Part shown: positions 35,154 through 46,182 of the stretch, piece after piece
Position numbering within the stretch: the first letter of the stretch is position 1
How the letters are laid out: each line of letters starts with the position of its first letter
DNA from: Strongylocentrotus purpuratus
Taxonomy: Eukaryota > Echinodermata > Echinoidea > Camarodonta > Strongylocentrotidae
Assembly: GCF_000002235.5 (NCBI RefSeq)
Contig: NW_022145562.1
Span: 820,001-884,000, forward strand
Reading direction: 5' to 3'
DNA: 64,000 nt
Translations under genes and position numbers: made by a program
The notes under the pieces: model-generated
Seen by the model: only the letters and a program-made list of their open reading frames with translations
The model's database searches: none
What the model was told of the DNA's origin: nothing

Positions 35154-35631
35154 CAGTAGGGGCACTGGTCTGAGAATGAAGATTGTCCGCATAAACAAGA
35201 ATATCCTGGTAAACGCGGACAAGTCTCGACCTAAAAAAATAAGGATAGTCTGCAATTTTCACAGACGTTTTTTCTTCTTCGTTGCTCTGCGGGTACAGGG
35301 TTCCTGATCCGCGTGCTGGCAATTAATGCGAAAAAACGGATTCCGCGTAATAAAATACCCCCAGTTCACCGTCTACTTTCTATGGGTTGTCCGTCTTCCC
35401 TAGGATTTATTGTTCATAAAAGTGAAAGTCTCTGCGTACAGTAAGTGTAAAATGCATTATGGAGCATCATCGCGGAATTCGTTTTTCGCATCACCAACGC
35501 GCGGATCAGGAATCCGGATCCTTCACAAAAATGTGGATGATCCTTATTTTTCTGGATGCGAATGGTTTGCGTTTACGAGGGTATTGTCGTTTATGAGGAC
35601 GATGCTTATTCACGTACCAGCACCCCTACTG
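35154..35631. mobile_element. hAT-like foldback MITE
   Basis: Ends CAGTAGGGGCACTGGT and ACCAGCACCCCTACTG are inverted, with diverged inverted arms of about 100 bp (GGTAAACGCGGACAAGTCTC versus the outer right arm). ATTTT occurs on both flanks. A CAG start and GGGG are typical of hAT ends. The two short frames inside are not proteins. Confidence 0.65.
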
Positions 35632-36664
35632 ATTTTGTGAATAAACCATTGTTGTTGTTTTTTATCGTGTAGGCCTATATAATCTACAGACATGTGCAAG
35701 CATTGCGCACAATGAACCGTTAGGCTATACTGTGCAGAGTCCTTGAATGAGTGGTGGAATATTTCACAAGCATGTCAAGAATTTGTAGACAATATGGTCA
35801 TCTTGACTATAAAATAATTATTTAAAATGAAATACCTACATAGTACATTGGCTATATAGCGCCAAACATGCCAAATGAGGAGAGTGAGCAGCACAAATAG
35901 CCGCAGTATTATCAAGGTTTGCCCAAAATTTCATTGAATTTTCTGTTGATCTAGACAGAGTCTATCATAAAGTCTATCGATGCGCAAACGCTAGTCAAAC
36001 AAAGTGCAATGGAATAAAATCAAGCTTTCAAGGGGCATTTTTTGCAGTTTTTCAACGCGATTTTGAGCTGTGACTGTGAGTGTGAATCAGATGAAATTAA
36101 ATAAGAGAACTGATTTTTTAAGGTTATTTAAACTGCAGTATGATTTTGAAGCATCATAATGATTTAGATCTATATTCAATATTCAATTGAACAATAATTT
36201 ACATTTTCTCCTATTTATAATTTAGTAGGCCTAGACACCTAGATCTAGATCTAGGCTACCGGTATTTGTTTTGTAGACCTAGAATTACATGCATGTGTGG
36301 GAAATCCAATGAGTTTTATGACGTCGATACCGGTTAATTAATGGCTAGACCTTATGCATTGAAATTATAGGAGTGTGAAGTGGAATTTGGTATGCTCAAG
36401 TTGGATGAATTTTGATTGTACAACACTTTTTCGTAGAAAAATTGCCAACACACACACAAATAACGATAGAATCACACACAGAAAAGTTTATATTTGGGAC
36501 TAGGCCTAGATCTAGACCTAGATCTAGATAGGTCTCATGAAATACAAAGGCAAATGGTTTTCAAACAATATTAGTCCTTATAATTAGACTCTATCGATTA
36601 TTCCTCTGACTAAGATGAATATCTAGATCTATATATTTAAAACTTACGGTATACATTGTAGATA
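35632..36664. other. No gene seen
   Basis: AT-rich. Repeated CTAGATCTAG and GGCCTAG motifs around 36230-36260 and 36500-36530. Confidence 0.5.
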
Positions 36665-36865
36665 TTTTTGGAGTGAAGACAAGGAACCACCAGCAGGGCA
36701 AGGCTAGCTGCGCCGACCAGCTGAAACTGTATCTGAACTAGCCGCAGGTATGCGAGCTCTGCGGGTCTAGCGGGGACGCCGGCGGTCGACGCCAGTCCTG
36801 GGCGTACTGCAGAGAGCTAGCCTTGCCGGGCCGGTCGCGCTAGCTAGCCCTGCCAGCTAGGCCGG
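36665..36865. other. GC- and CpG-rich island
   Basis: About 200 bp of markedly higher GC than surroundings, with many CG and GCTAGC words. It has no tract or TIR structure that I can see. It could be a promoter CpG island for a - strand gene below it, but no TATA, CCAAT or exon links it to one. Confidence 0.3.
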
Positions 36866-36989
36866 ATCCATGGGGAGCGTCGGGGTTTTAATGCCCCCTT
36901 TTCCTTCCAAAAAAAGCCAAGCATTTTCAAATAAATGTTCAGTTTACGCATTCAGAAATGCCTCAGAATGTACCATAAAGCATCTTATA

Positions 36990-37085
36990 GTTCAATTTTT
37001 TCCGGGGCCCTTTGGCCCCGGACCCCACGCCGATTTAACACTTCATGCCCCTCCTTTAAAAAAAAACTCTTGGATCCGCCGCTAC
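36990..37085. mobile_element. G-tract element remnant
   Basis: Ends CTTGGATCCGCCGCT, like the right ends of the GCGGATCC family, after GGGGCCCTTTGGCCCCGG and a poly(A) spacer. Confidence 0.45.
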
Positions 37086-37254
37086 ATTTACAGCGGGTCG
37101 AGCATGATGTATTTCGCATATAGGCTGCACTCGTACTCCCTGATAATACGCACGCGTATTCCGCACAAGCATTCCCAGCAACTTACTGTTACAGAATATA
37201 ATCTAAAGGCGACGATCTACAGAAGCTGAGTAGCGCGCGCGCGCTGGAAGACTT

Positions 37255-37440
37255 GTTTCCTCAGTATCTTACTGGGTCATCACTATATTCTAGGAGACAA
37301 TATAGTTCCGGTACCTTACTATTGCAACTATATCACCTAGGTTATCAGATTATATTCTGCTCTGATATTAACCGACCACATTGGGTAATCCGCTACGGTA
37401 CTTTGCTGACTCGATTATTGGTATCAGGTGGGCTCACAGA
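37255..37440 (-). repeat. Dispersed repeat X, copy 2 (inverted)
   Basis: Reverse complement of 16196-16370. It abuts the LINE fragment that starts at about 37440. Confidence 0.55.
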
Positions 37441-38722
37441 CATGTAGTATGACCAAGATATTTAGAAAACTATTCATGTCTCCATGTAAATTGCAGAATT
37501 ATAAGAAACAACTTCTCTTGTTTGGAATCTTTTCTGGATGTTATAGATAATCTCTTCTGTACAATAGGATTAACTGAAACATGATTACATAACAGCGATC
37601 CTAAATATGATTTAGAAGAATTCAAATTCATGGCTAATAATAGAGTAGCACATCGAGGAGGAGAAGTTGGTATTTATGCTAGAGATGATTTAGGTAATCA
37701 ACAGAGAGTAGATTTAGATACTAACGCAAATTGTATGGAGTCTATTTTTATTGAGATTTAAAATTCAAATAAAGATATTATTATAGGTGTTTTTTATAAA
37801 CCTCCGAATGAATCTGAAAATGAGTTTTTAAATCAATAAATTCACTTCTAAATATTGTAAATATAAATAAAAAATGTATAACTTATTGTGGCCGATTATG
37901 ATTTATTGTCTTTCAAATCTTGCTCCAAAACACATGATTTGTTTTAAACATATTATGAAAAAATCGATGTATCCATAACTCATTACCCAACTCGCATATC
38001 ACTAATCATTCAATATCACTGATTGATAATCATTTTTTTTTTACAAATAACGTTGATGATGTTTTATTAGGAATTTTCTTTGCGGATATATAGTGATCAT
38101 TTTCCTGAATTTTGTATATCAAGCACTCAGATAAAACTAAAAAAGTCATTAACAATTATGAAACGTGATATTAATGAAATGAACATTGGAACATGCATTA
38201 ATCTGTTGAATGATGATAATTGGAGAGTATATAATGAAGATTCAAATGTGAGTCATGATGATTTGTTGTTTAAATTCATGCAAATTTATAATAAAATGTT
38301 TTCCATACAAACCGTTTTTTTCTCATAAATTACGTAAAATGTGTTATAGAAAATATAAGTTGTATAAAAAATTATTACAAAATCCAACGGACTATAGACA
38401 AAGTGTGTATAAAATGTACAGAGATAAGTTGAACCATGAAATTAAACATGTGAAATATGATTATTTTTAAAACAAGTTTCAAAAATTGCAACATGACATG
38501 AAAGAAACATGGAAGGTAATTATCAAAGCTATAGGAAATTCGTTTACGACTCGTGATACAAACATTGTTCACATTCAAGTGAATAATGAATGTGTTACAG
38601 AATATTTGCATTTCTCAAGAGTTTAATTACTTTGTGGTTAACATAGGTGCTTCTTTTAGAAATAATGTTCAAAATTCTGTAATTGGAAATAATAACGATA
38701 TGCAATATCTACTAGTAAAGAA
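37441..38722 (+). mobile_element. CR1/Jockey-like LINE, 5' part, copy A
   Basis: Encodes endonuclease (APE) sequence: CTIGLTET, then DPKYDLEEFKFMA, then HRGGEVGIYARDDLG, then GVFYKPPNESENE. The central ORF2 region follows (KLRKMCYRKYKLYKKLLQN and HEIKHVKYDYF). Multiple stops and frameshifts show it is dead. It breaks off at 38722 where the monomer repeat starts, before any RT motif. Confidence 0.8.
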
Positions 38723-39544
38723 TAATGCTCCCAGATAATGAAAGAAGATCATGATATTTTAGAATAACAGGAAATAGCACCGACTTCGGATTTGGCCTTG
38801 GGCTTCTTTGTAGACTATTTTAGACCCTGTTTATCCAAAGATCATGTGAGAAGACATCCGCTGCCGGATAAGGAAAGAAGATCATGAGATTTCAGAATAA
38901 CAGGAAATAGCACAAACCTCGGATTCGGGCTTGGCCTATTTTGTAGACTTTTGTAGACCCTGTTTATCCCTAGATCATCTGAGAAAACATCCGCTGCCGG
39001 ATGAGGAAAGAAGATCATGAGATTTCAGAATAACAGGAAATAACGCGAACCTCGTTTTCGGCATTGGCTACTTTGTACTCCTCAAACATGAGCTCGCAAA
39101 CAAAGTATACTGTGCCGCAAGCCTACTTGTACAAGGCAGATGTCTTGATAGTTGGCAGACACAAAGCCTTGCCAGTCGCGGTGCGTAACAGTATCTACAC
39201 CATGATACTGCAAAGGTTCTACTAGCTTAGCTGATTTGATGCGGCCAGAGAATTACGGGGCTACACTCTGCTAAATACTTTAGGATTAGTGGTTAATTTT
39301 TAAATGGGAGTCTGTGCGTGCAGACTGGTTTATTTGAGTGGATTTCTTTACCATATATCATGCCGAGAATAAGAAAGGCTCTGATACTCCGTGTATTTAA
39401 GTAAACCTATATATTAAAGTCAAAATCCCCTTGGTTAAAGTTTGATATCCTTATCCTTAGGAAGAACGATAGGTGCATGTGTTTAAGCAATTTACCTTTC
39501 GTCTTCTTTCCTTTTTCTTGTACCAAAAGCCTGTGGCTCACAGA
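38723..39544 (+). repeat. ~130 bp monomers plus arm, copy 2
   Basis: Monomers with GAAAGAAGATCATGAGATTTC at about 38740, 38875 and 39004, then the same arm as 15890-16195 (ATGAGCTCGCAAACAAAGTA, GTCTGTGCGTGCAGAC, CTTGTACCAAAAGCCTGTGG). About 200 bp extra (39110-39300) is absent from copy 1 but present in the reversed copy at 52262-52612. It runs straight into LINE copy B. Confidence 0.8.
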
Positions 39545-40390
39545 CGTATAGTGACCAAGATATTTAGAAAAACAAATTTCATTTCTCCATGTAAATTGCA
39601 GAATTTTAAGAAAAAAACTTCTCTTGTTTGATTTTTTTCCTGGATGTTGTTGATAATACCTTTTGTACAATAGGATTAACTGAAACATGGTTAAGCAACA
39701 GCGATCCTAAATATAATTTAGAAGAATTCAAATTTATAGCTAATGATATAGTAAAACGTCGAGGAGAAGAAGTTGGTATTTATGCTAGAGATGATTTAGT
39801 TAATAAACAGACAGTAGATTTAGATACTAACGCAAATTGTATGGAGTCTATTTTTATTGAGATTCAAAATTCAAAGAAAAATATTACTATAGGTGTTTTT
39901 TTTATAGACCTTCAAATGAATCTGAAAATAAGTTTTTTGAATCAATAAATTAACTTCTAAATATAAATAAAAATATGTATAACTTATTGTGGCAGATTAT
40001 AATATTAATTTATTGACTTTCGACTCTTGCTCCAAAACACATTATTTAGTTATATTTATTCATGACAAAATCGATGTATCCAACTCATTACCCAACTCTC
40101 ATCACTGATCATTCAATATCACCGATTGATAATATTTTTTTTAAATAACGATGATGATGTTTTATTAAAAATTTTCTTTGCGGATATTAGTGATTATTTT
40201 CCTGTATTTTCTATATACTCTCAGATAAAACTAAAGAAATCATAAACAATTATTTAACGTGATATTAATGAAATAAACATTGGACAATTTATTAATCTTT
40301 TGAATAATGTTAATAGGAGAGTAGATAATGAAAATTAAAATGTGAGTCATGATGATTTGTTTTTGCTCATAAAATAATAATTCATAATAA
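39545..40390 (+). mobile_element. CR1/Jockey-like LINE, 5' part, copy B
   Basis: Same endonuclease region as copy A and better preserved at its start: CTIGLTETWLSNSDPKYNLE, RRGEEVGIYARDDLVN, then NANCMESIFIEIQNSK. It starts at the same point of the element as copy A, after GGCTCACAGACGT. It decays and ends near 40390 before the RT domain. Confidence 0.8.
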
Positions 40391-40965
40391 TTAATTTTAC
40401 TGGGGGGCTTACACCCTACAAGCTCTGCCTTTTAGTCGGCCCTCCTTCCCTTTCAATTTCATGTTTATTTTTTTATTGTATTGTATTGTGCAAATATGTG
40501 AATATGTTAAAATGTACCATCATTGTAAACATGAACGATTGAAAGAGGAAAAATAAATGAATTGATTTGAAATGGAATTGAAGATGAATTTGCAATAAGG
40601 CCAGAGTCTCTCTATACATGAATGCGGAATTACGTACGCGGAATCTACAAGTGACATCATCAAGTGTAGGTGTGTACACAGTATAATAAAATGAAAAACC
40701 AACCTAAGCTTGACAGCAAACTACTAGTATTAGTACAGGAAAGCAGCATAATCAGAGAAATAGCCTGGTGAAAGTTTGAATGAAATCGGGAAAAGAATTA
40801 TCTTTGAAAGTTGTAATCAGTATACAGGTATGGGCTCTTTGAATTTGCTGAATCAATAATGTCTTTGTGATGTAGTGGCGGACAACCACTGCCATTTGTT
40901 CCAACACACAAAATGACTAAAATGGCAAATTTTCAAAAACGTATGACTCACTAGGGTTTATCTTC
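40391..40965. other. No gene seen
   Basis: AT-rich, no recognisable repeat or frame. Confidence 0.5.
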
Positions 40966-42245
40966 CCCAATAAACAAAATCACGTGAAAATCACGTCAAT
41001 ATCAAGGTATCGACTTGAGGAGAGTTACGTTCTTCAAACACCGGACATTTACGTAAATGTGTTAATACGTTTATTGCATTAGGTAACTTAAAACACACGT
41101 ACACTAAATCACGCACTTGTCACTGCAATATCACCATTATAATAACGTGATTATCCCTACCTTGGAGACCATGGTTTGTAAACCTAATACTCCCGTGTTT
41201 GTTTGGTTATGAAATTACATCTTCATACACGAAATTATCGCGTCACAGAAACACGTGAAGCGTTAGTGATAGTCTTAGTCAAAATATCTGCGTGAAATTC
41301 ACGTGAATATTACGAGGCTGACTTGAGATGAATCATGTTCTTCATTCACGTGAAATTTACGTCGAAGAGGAAGTATGTTACTGTAACCCGCGTTCAACCC
41401 AATAATTACGCAAATATTACACAATAAATGAACCAAAATAATGACGTTCTCACCCCGTTTCTGAACATCGTGTCTTGGATCTTCCATAATTACATCCAGG
41501 CGCGCCGGAAGCAGTTTGGGATTAGAGGGGGTTGGGTGGGGGGGGGGGGGGGGGGGGGTGCAAACATCCCAGAAGAGAAACCCAGATAGCAAAATGTTGT
41601 GGGGCCCATCTGGGTTTTATATGGTTACAACTGGGCTGGCCCACTTGGCCCAGATGGGCCAGCCCATCTATTGCCCACTTGGCCCATTTGGCCCAGATGG
41701 GTCCCAGATAGGCCCCATGTGGGGCCCAGCAATCTGCACCCGGGTTATAGAATGGCCCCAGATGGGCGGCCCAGATTGGACCCACTTGGCCCAGATGGGC
41801 CCACGTGGAACCCAGATGGGCCCCACAATTGGCCCATCAATATACACAAGGGTTACCTATTGGGCACCAGATGGGCCATGTGGGTTTTATGTGGGACCTA
41901 CCACATTCTATATATGGGTCAAGTGGGTTTTATATGGCCCCATATGGGCTATAAGCGGGTTTATATATGGGAACCATTTGGGCCAAGTGGGTTTGATCTG
42001 GTCCCATATGGGCCAATTTGGTTTAAATGGGCTTCATATCGTTTAAATGGGTTCTATTTTTACCCAGTTGAATTAATTTATCCCATTTCAATATACAGGG
42101 TTACCAGTTGGGTTTAACTGGGCCAGTCGTACCATTTGGCTCAACTTTCAACCAGTTAAAAGCTCCAATTAGCAAACTTAATTAGTAGCTTATGTAGCAC
42201 TTGTACTAATTAATTTTGCCAATGGCAACAACACATCGTCTAAAA

Positions 42246-42551
42246 TTCCCAATGTAAAGGCATTGGTGTTAAGAAGACTTGGTTAATTTACTGTGATGAG
42301 ACATTTCCATATACTTGTATTTTATTGAATCTGTTTTAGATCATAGTTAGTGTTTTTCCTAATTCATATTTAATTAAATGAAATTTATACAAAGTAGTGA
42401 AATGTCCTAAATATTAGCAATTTACATTTTGTAGTATTTTCGAAATGAATTGCATATAACTAAATCATCAGTAATTAGGAAATATTCTGTAAATTCAGAT
42501 AAATTGTAAAAAAACATACATGTTCACGCACCCTATATTCATTATGCAAAT
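42246..42551 (+). repeat. 305 bp direct repeat, copy 1
   Basis: Same orientation and about 85% identical by eye to 43496-43800, from CCCAATGTAA to ATATTCATTATGCAAAT. The most conserved part is ATTTTCGAAATGAATTGCAT and ATAACTAAATCATCAGTAAT. Offset is 1,250 bp. Confidence 0.85.
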
Positions 42552-42563
42552 TCTGGGATATAT

Positions 42564-43260
42564 TTGTGGCTTTTGGGTGGGAAGGCCCATCTGGTTTACA
42601 TCTGGTTTTTAGCTGGGCCCGGCCGATGCTCGATGTGCAACTGGGGCCCACATGGGGCCCACATGTGTTGGTATACATGTGGGTTTTGGGTGGGAATGCC
42701 AATATGGGTTTTTTATGGGCCACGTGGGCTCCATATACTTGTGGTTCTGGGTGGGAAGGCCCATCTGGTATACATCTGGTTTTCAGCTGGGCGAAGACAA
42801 TGTTCGACGTGCGATTTTCACCACCAAAAACCCACATGGGGCCCATACGGGGCCTATTTGTGTTGGTACTTGTGGGTTCTGGATGGGAAGGCCCATCTGG
42901 TATTCATCTGGTTTTTATATGGGCCACGTGGGCTCCGTATACCTGTGGGTTCTTGGTGGGAAGGCCCATCTGGTATACATCTGGTTTTCAGCTGGGCCCA
43001 GCCGATGTTCGACGTGCGATTTTCACCACCAAAAACCCACATGGGGCCCATATGGGGCCCATATCTGTGGGTTCTTGGTGGGAAGGCCCACCTGGTATAC
43101 GCCTGGTTTTTAGCTGGGCCCAGCCGATGTTCGACGTGCGATTTTCACCACCAAAAACCCACATGGGGCCCACATGGGGCCCATATGCGTGGGTTCTGGG
43201 TGGGAAAGGCCCATCTGGTATACATCTGGTTTTTGTATGGGCCACTTGGGCTTTAGTCAG
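42564..43260 (+). repeat. ~120 bp tandem units inside the TGGGCCCA element
   Basis: GGGAAGGCCCATCTGGTATA and its variants recur at about 42580, 42691, 42752, 42884, 42957, 43079 and 43202. Long units (~122-132 bp) contain GATGTTCGACGTGCGATTTT. Shorter ones (~60-73 bp) contain GGGCCACGTGGGCTCC instead. Confidence 0.85.
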
Positions 43261-43495
43261 CCCAAACAAAACCCAGATGGGCCCCGGATATTTTGCTATC
43301 TGGGAAGCTAGTTGCAACTGGTCCAGTTGATGAACCATTAATTGCCAACTGGTAACCCTGGAAATTGAAATGGGCTAAATGATCCAGTTAATCCAGGCCA
43401 GTTATAATTCAACTGGTCTAGCTGAGCCATTAGAACCATTTGGTAAAACTTCCAACCAGTTGAACAGCAACAATACAATACTGGTACGTCTGTAT

Positions 43496-43800
43496 TTCCA
43501 ATGTAAGGGCATTGGTGATAAGTAGACTTACATAATTGAATTAATCAAACAAAAAATCGTATACTTGTACTTTATTGAAATTATTTTAGTTCACAGTTAA
43601 TGTTTCCCTTATTTATGTTTAACTAAATGTAATTTATACGAAGTAGCGAAATGTCCTAATAACTGGTAATTTATTTTTGTAGTATTTTCGAAATGAATTG
43701 CATATAACTAAATCATCAGTAATTAAGAAATTTGCTGTAAATTCCGATAAATTGTTTAAAAAACATAGATCTGCACGCACCCCATATTCAATATGCAAAT
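43496..43800 (+). repeat. 305 bp direct repeat, copy 2
   Basis: Partner of 42246-42551. Confidence 0.85.
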
Positions 43801-43953
43801 GAATTGGTGTCAGCTGGGTCAACTGGAAATATGCCAACGCTCAGTCATCAACTGGTGCAACTGGTAATATGCACACTCCAGTTATCAACTCGTGCAATGA
43901 AAATATGCCAACAGTCAGTTATCAACTGGTGAACATAGAAATATGCCAACAGT

Positions 43954-44880
43954 CACGGGATTATCACCACGGAACTTAAATGGTAACTGTGAAACCATCA
44001 AGACACCCAAGAATAACTCATTTTCACACATGGAAAACACGGAATACCCAGCTTATATTAATAATCCGTTTGAGTCACGCGATCATCACCGCGGAACTGC
44101 TGGCAACTTTGACTACGATTAAAATAGATGTTTTAAGACACCTAATAATGACTAATTTTTCACACCTAAATATCACGTATGCCCTGCTTAGATTAATATT
44201 CCGTTTGAGTCACGAGATCATCACCGCGAAACTGCTGGCAACTTTGACTACCATTTAAATAGGTGTTTTAAGACACCTAATAATTACTAATTTTTTACAC
44301 CTAAATATCACGGATTCACAGCTTAGATTAGTAATCAGTTTTAACTACGTGATCATCACCAAGAATGTTATGGTAACTTTAAAACCATTTAAATAGGTGT
44401 TTTAAGACACCTAATAATGACTAATTTTTCACACCTAAAAGTCACGTATGACCAGCTTAGATCAATAATCCGTTTGAGTCACGAGATCTTCACCGCGGAA
44501 CTTATGGCAACTTTGACTACCATTTAAAAAGGTGTTTTAAAACACTTAATAATTAATAATTTTCACTCCTACATATCACGTTTTCACAGCTTAGATTAGT
44601 AATAAGCTTGAGCCACGTGATTATAACCAAGAAATTTATGGTAACTTTGAAACCTTTTAAAGAGGTGTGTAAGACACCTCAGAATTACTAGTTGAATATA
44701 ACCAGAGATTCACGGACAGAACAATAAGACGATTAGCCGGTGTAAGTAACGTGATTATTACCATCAACCTTGGATAACCTGTGAAACCAATCAATAAAGG
44801 TGCTTACAAGACCACATAATTACGTATTTATCGCCACCATCGGTTAATTGACAAAAACCTCGTTGCTTGGTCAAGTGGTT
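43954..44880 (+). repeat. 135 bp tandem array, 7 units
   Basis: The anchor TCACGxGATxATxACC occurs at 43954, 44075, 44210, 44345, 44479, 44613 and 44748 (spacings 121, 135, 135, 134, 134, 135). Units share TTAAGACACCTAATAAT and GGCAACTTTGACTACC. Alternate units are closer to each other (GAGTCACGAGATC versus CTACGTGATC types), suggesting a higher-order dimer. Confidence 0.9.
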
Positions 44881-45109
44881 ATTTGGTCATAAACACTTAA
44901 TTTACAGAGGTAAGTGGAATCACGTTACTCCAGTCGCGTGATAAACTGGTGGTTTTTAGGTTAGATGAAAACGTGAACAGGAGTACCTTTTTATTTAAAT
45001 GAAGGCACGTGTCGATAACGTTTAAATCTAGTTCAAAAGGCACTATACTTTAAAATCACTTAAAATATACTCCCATAAGAGGTTACTTTTTAGTGTTCTG
45101 TTTATTGGG

Positions 45110-45796
45110 TCTTTAGAGGACCTTTGATAATATGCATCCATGCTTTTTTTAAGTACTGCCCCAAGGGAGATGTCACTTAGGATAACAATTTAAATTAACG
45201 ACATTTTTGTACATGAAAAACGAGAGAGTTATCAGCGACTTCGTCACAACCTATAGTGACCAAACTGCCGATATGAGATTCGCATAGACTTAGTGATTTT
45301 AAATTTCAAATATTTATAACTTTCTTATTATTATTCCGAATTATTTCAGACTTTCGCCATTCTGTGTATTGCTTTCATACAAATAAACCTATTACAATGG
45401 TTTGATTGCCCTTTACAAATAGGCCTCTGCCTTATATGAAATTGTTTGTTCAACTTTGGAATTAAACCCAAATCGGGAGTCACATAGGTTTATAAAAGAA
45501 AGAGCCTTTATATCAAAGTTGTAACTGAGGCGTCATTTTGATTGCACTATTACGTAGACGATTAGTACTTAAGCCAGTAATTCAAAGCAATGTTTCTACC
45601 TATTTTGCTCTCACATTTTGTACGATTTCACCCTTATGCCAATTGTAAACAAGGCTTCATTTAGATTGCGTTATTACCTATGTAAAAAAAAGATTGTGAA
45701 CGTAATCATCCGATGCGCTCGTAATTCAAAACACTCTTAATTTTGCATTCACATTTTGTACGATATCACAATCATTGGTGGGTCAAAGGTAAGTCG
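45110..45796. other. No gene seen
   Basis: AT-rich. A pair of related segments (ATTCAAA[A/G]CAxTxTT followed by TCACATTTTGTACGAT) at about 45575-45630 and 45720-45775 suggests a weak duplication. Confidence 0.4.
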
Positions 45797-46177
45797 TTGA
45801 CAGGAGCGGATCCACGTCGCGATTTTTCCGGCCCGGCCCCCCCCCCCCCCCCCCAGCCCCCCAAAACGGTAAAAATAGGATGATAACGTTAATTTAACCT
45901 TTAAAAAATATATAAAAAAGCGCCCCCTGACATCAACAAAAATATAGTGGTTCTCCTCTCCATGACCCCCCCCCCCCCGCGTATTTACAGGCTTGATGAA
46001 TCGCTGCTAAATATTTTCTCATGAATTGGGAAACAAAATTAGTTCTCTCCCCTTCCCCCGCTAATTCACCGGCCAGCTGAATTGGCCCTAAATTTTTCAT
46101 CAAAAACTGGAAAGAAAAAAAAATGTGCTCTTACCCCTCCCTCTCCCCCCTCCCCCTACCCCGCTTATTCACCGGCC
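45797..46177 (-). mobile_element. G-tract element, inverted copy
   Basis: Reverse complement of parts of 27927-28430: GAGCGGATCCACGTCGCGAT, then GGCTTGATGAATCGCTGC, TAAATATTTTCTCATGAA and TTCACCGGCCAG. Long C runs replace the G runs. Confidence 0.75.
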
Positions 46178-46182
46178 AGATA

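Larger units (their letters stand above)
41581..43304. mobile_element. TIR element with TGGGCCCA-saturated interior
   Basis: Ends CCCAGATAGCAAAAT (41581) and ATTTTGCTATCTGGG (to 43304). The next ~20 bp are also inverted (GGGGCCCATCTGGGTTT), giving TIRs of about 38 bp. The interior at 41600-42060 and 42564-43265 consists largely of degenerate TGGGCCCAxxTGGGCC words. The long open frames in all readings (up to 254 codons) are Gly/Trp/Pro-rich by-products of the word. About 500 bp of different, AT-rich sequence sits in the middle (42064-42560). Confidence 0.75.
42096..43360. repeat. Inverted pair CAGGGTTACCAGTTGG
   Basis: CAGGGTTACCAGTTGG at 42096 and its complement ending at 43360. The inverted match continues outward as CCCATTTCAAT (42082 and 43365-43375). 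Sequence near both ends is rich in CCAGTTGG and CAACTGG words, which reappear at 43805-43930. These look like ends of another element overlapping the right half of the TGGGCCCA element. Confidence 0.6.
40966..45109. mobile_element. Large composite element saturated with TCACGTGA words
   Basis: Tentative ends are CCCAATAAACA (40966) and TGTTTATTGGG (45099-45109), an 11 bp inverted repeat. The outer zones (about 40980-41460 and 43950-45000) are full of CACGTGA, TTACGTAA, AACGTGATTA and related words. The right zone is organised as a 135 bp tandem array. Between them lie a G-run remnant (about 41510-41570) and the TGGGCCCA and CCAGTTGG elements described separately. No protein is encoded. The outer boundary is an inference from a short TIR only. 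Confidence 0.45.

Noticed and set aside
42564-43330. Open frames of 150-254 codons on both strands
   Set aside because: They are generated by the palindromic TGGGCCCA word and occur in overlapping frames with the same GP/GW/PT composition.
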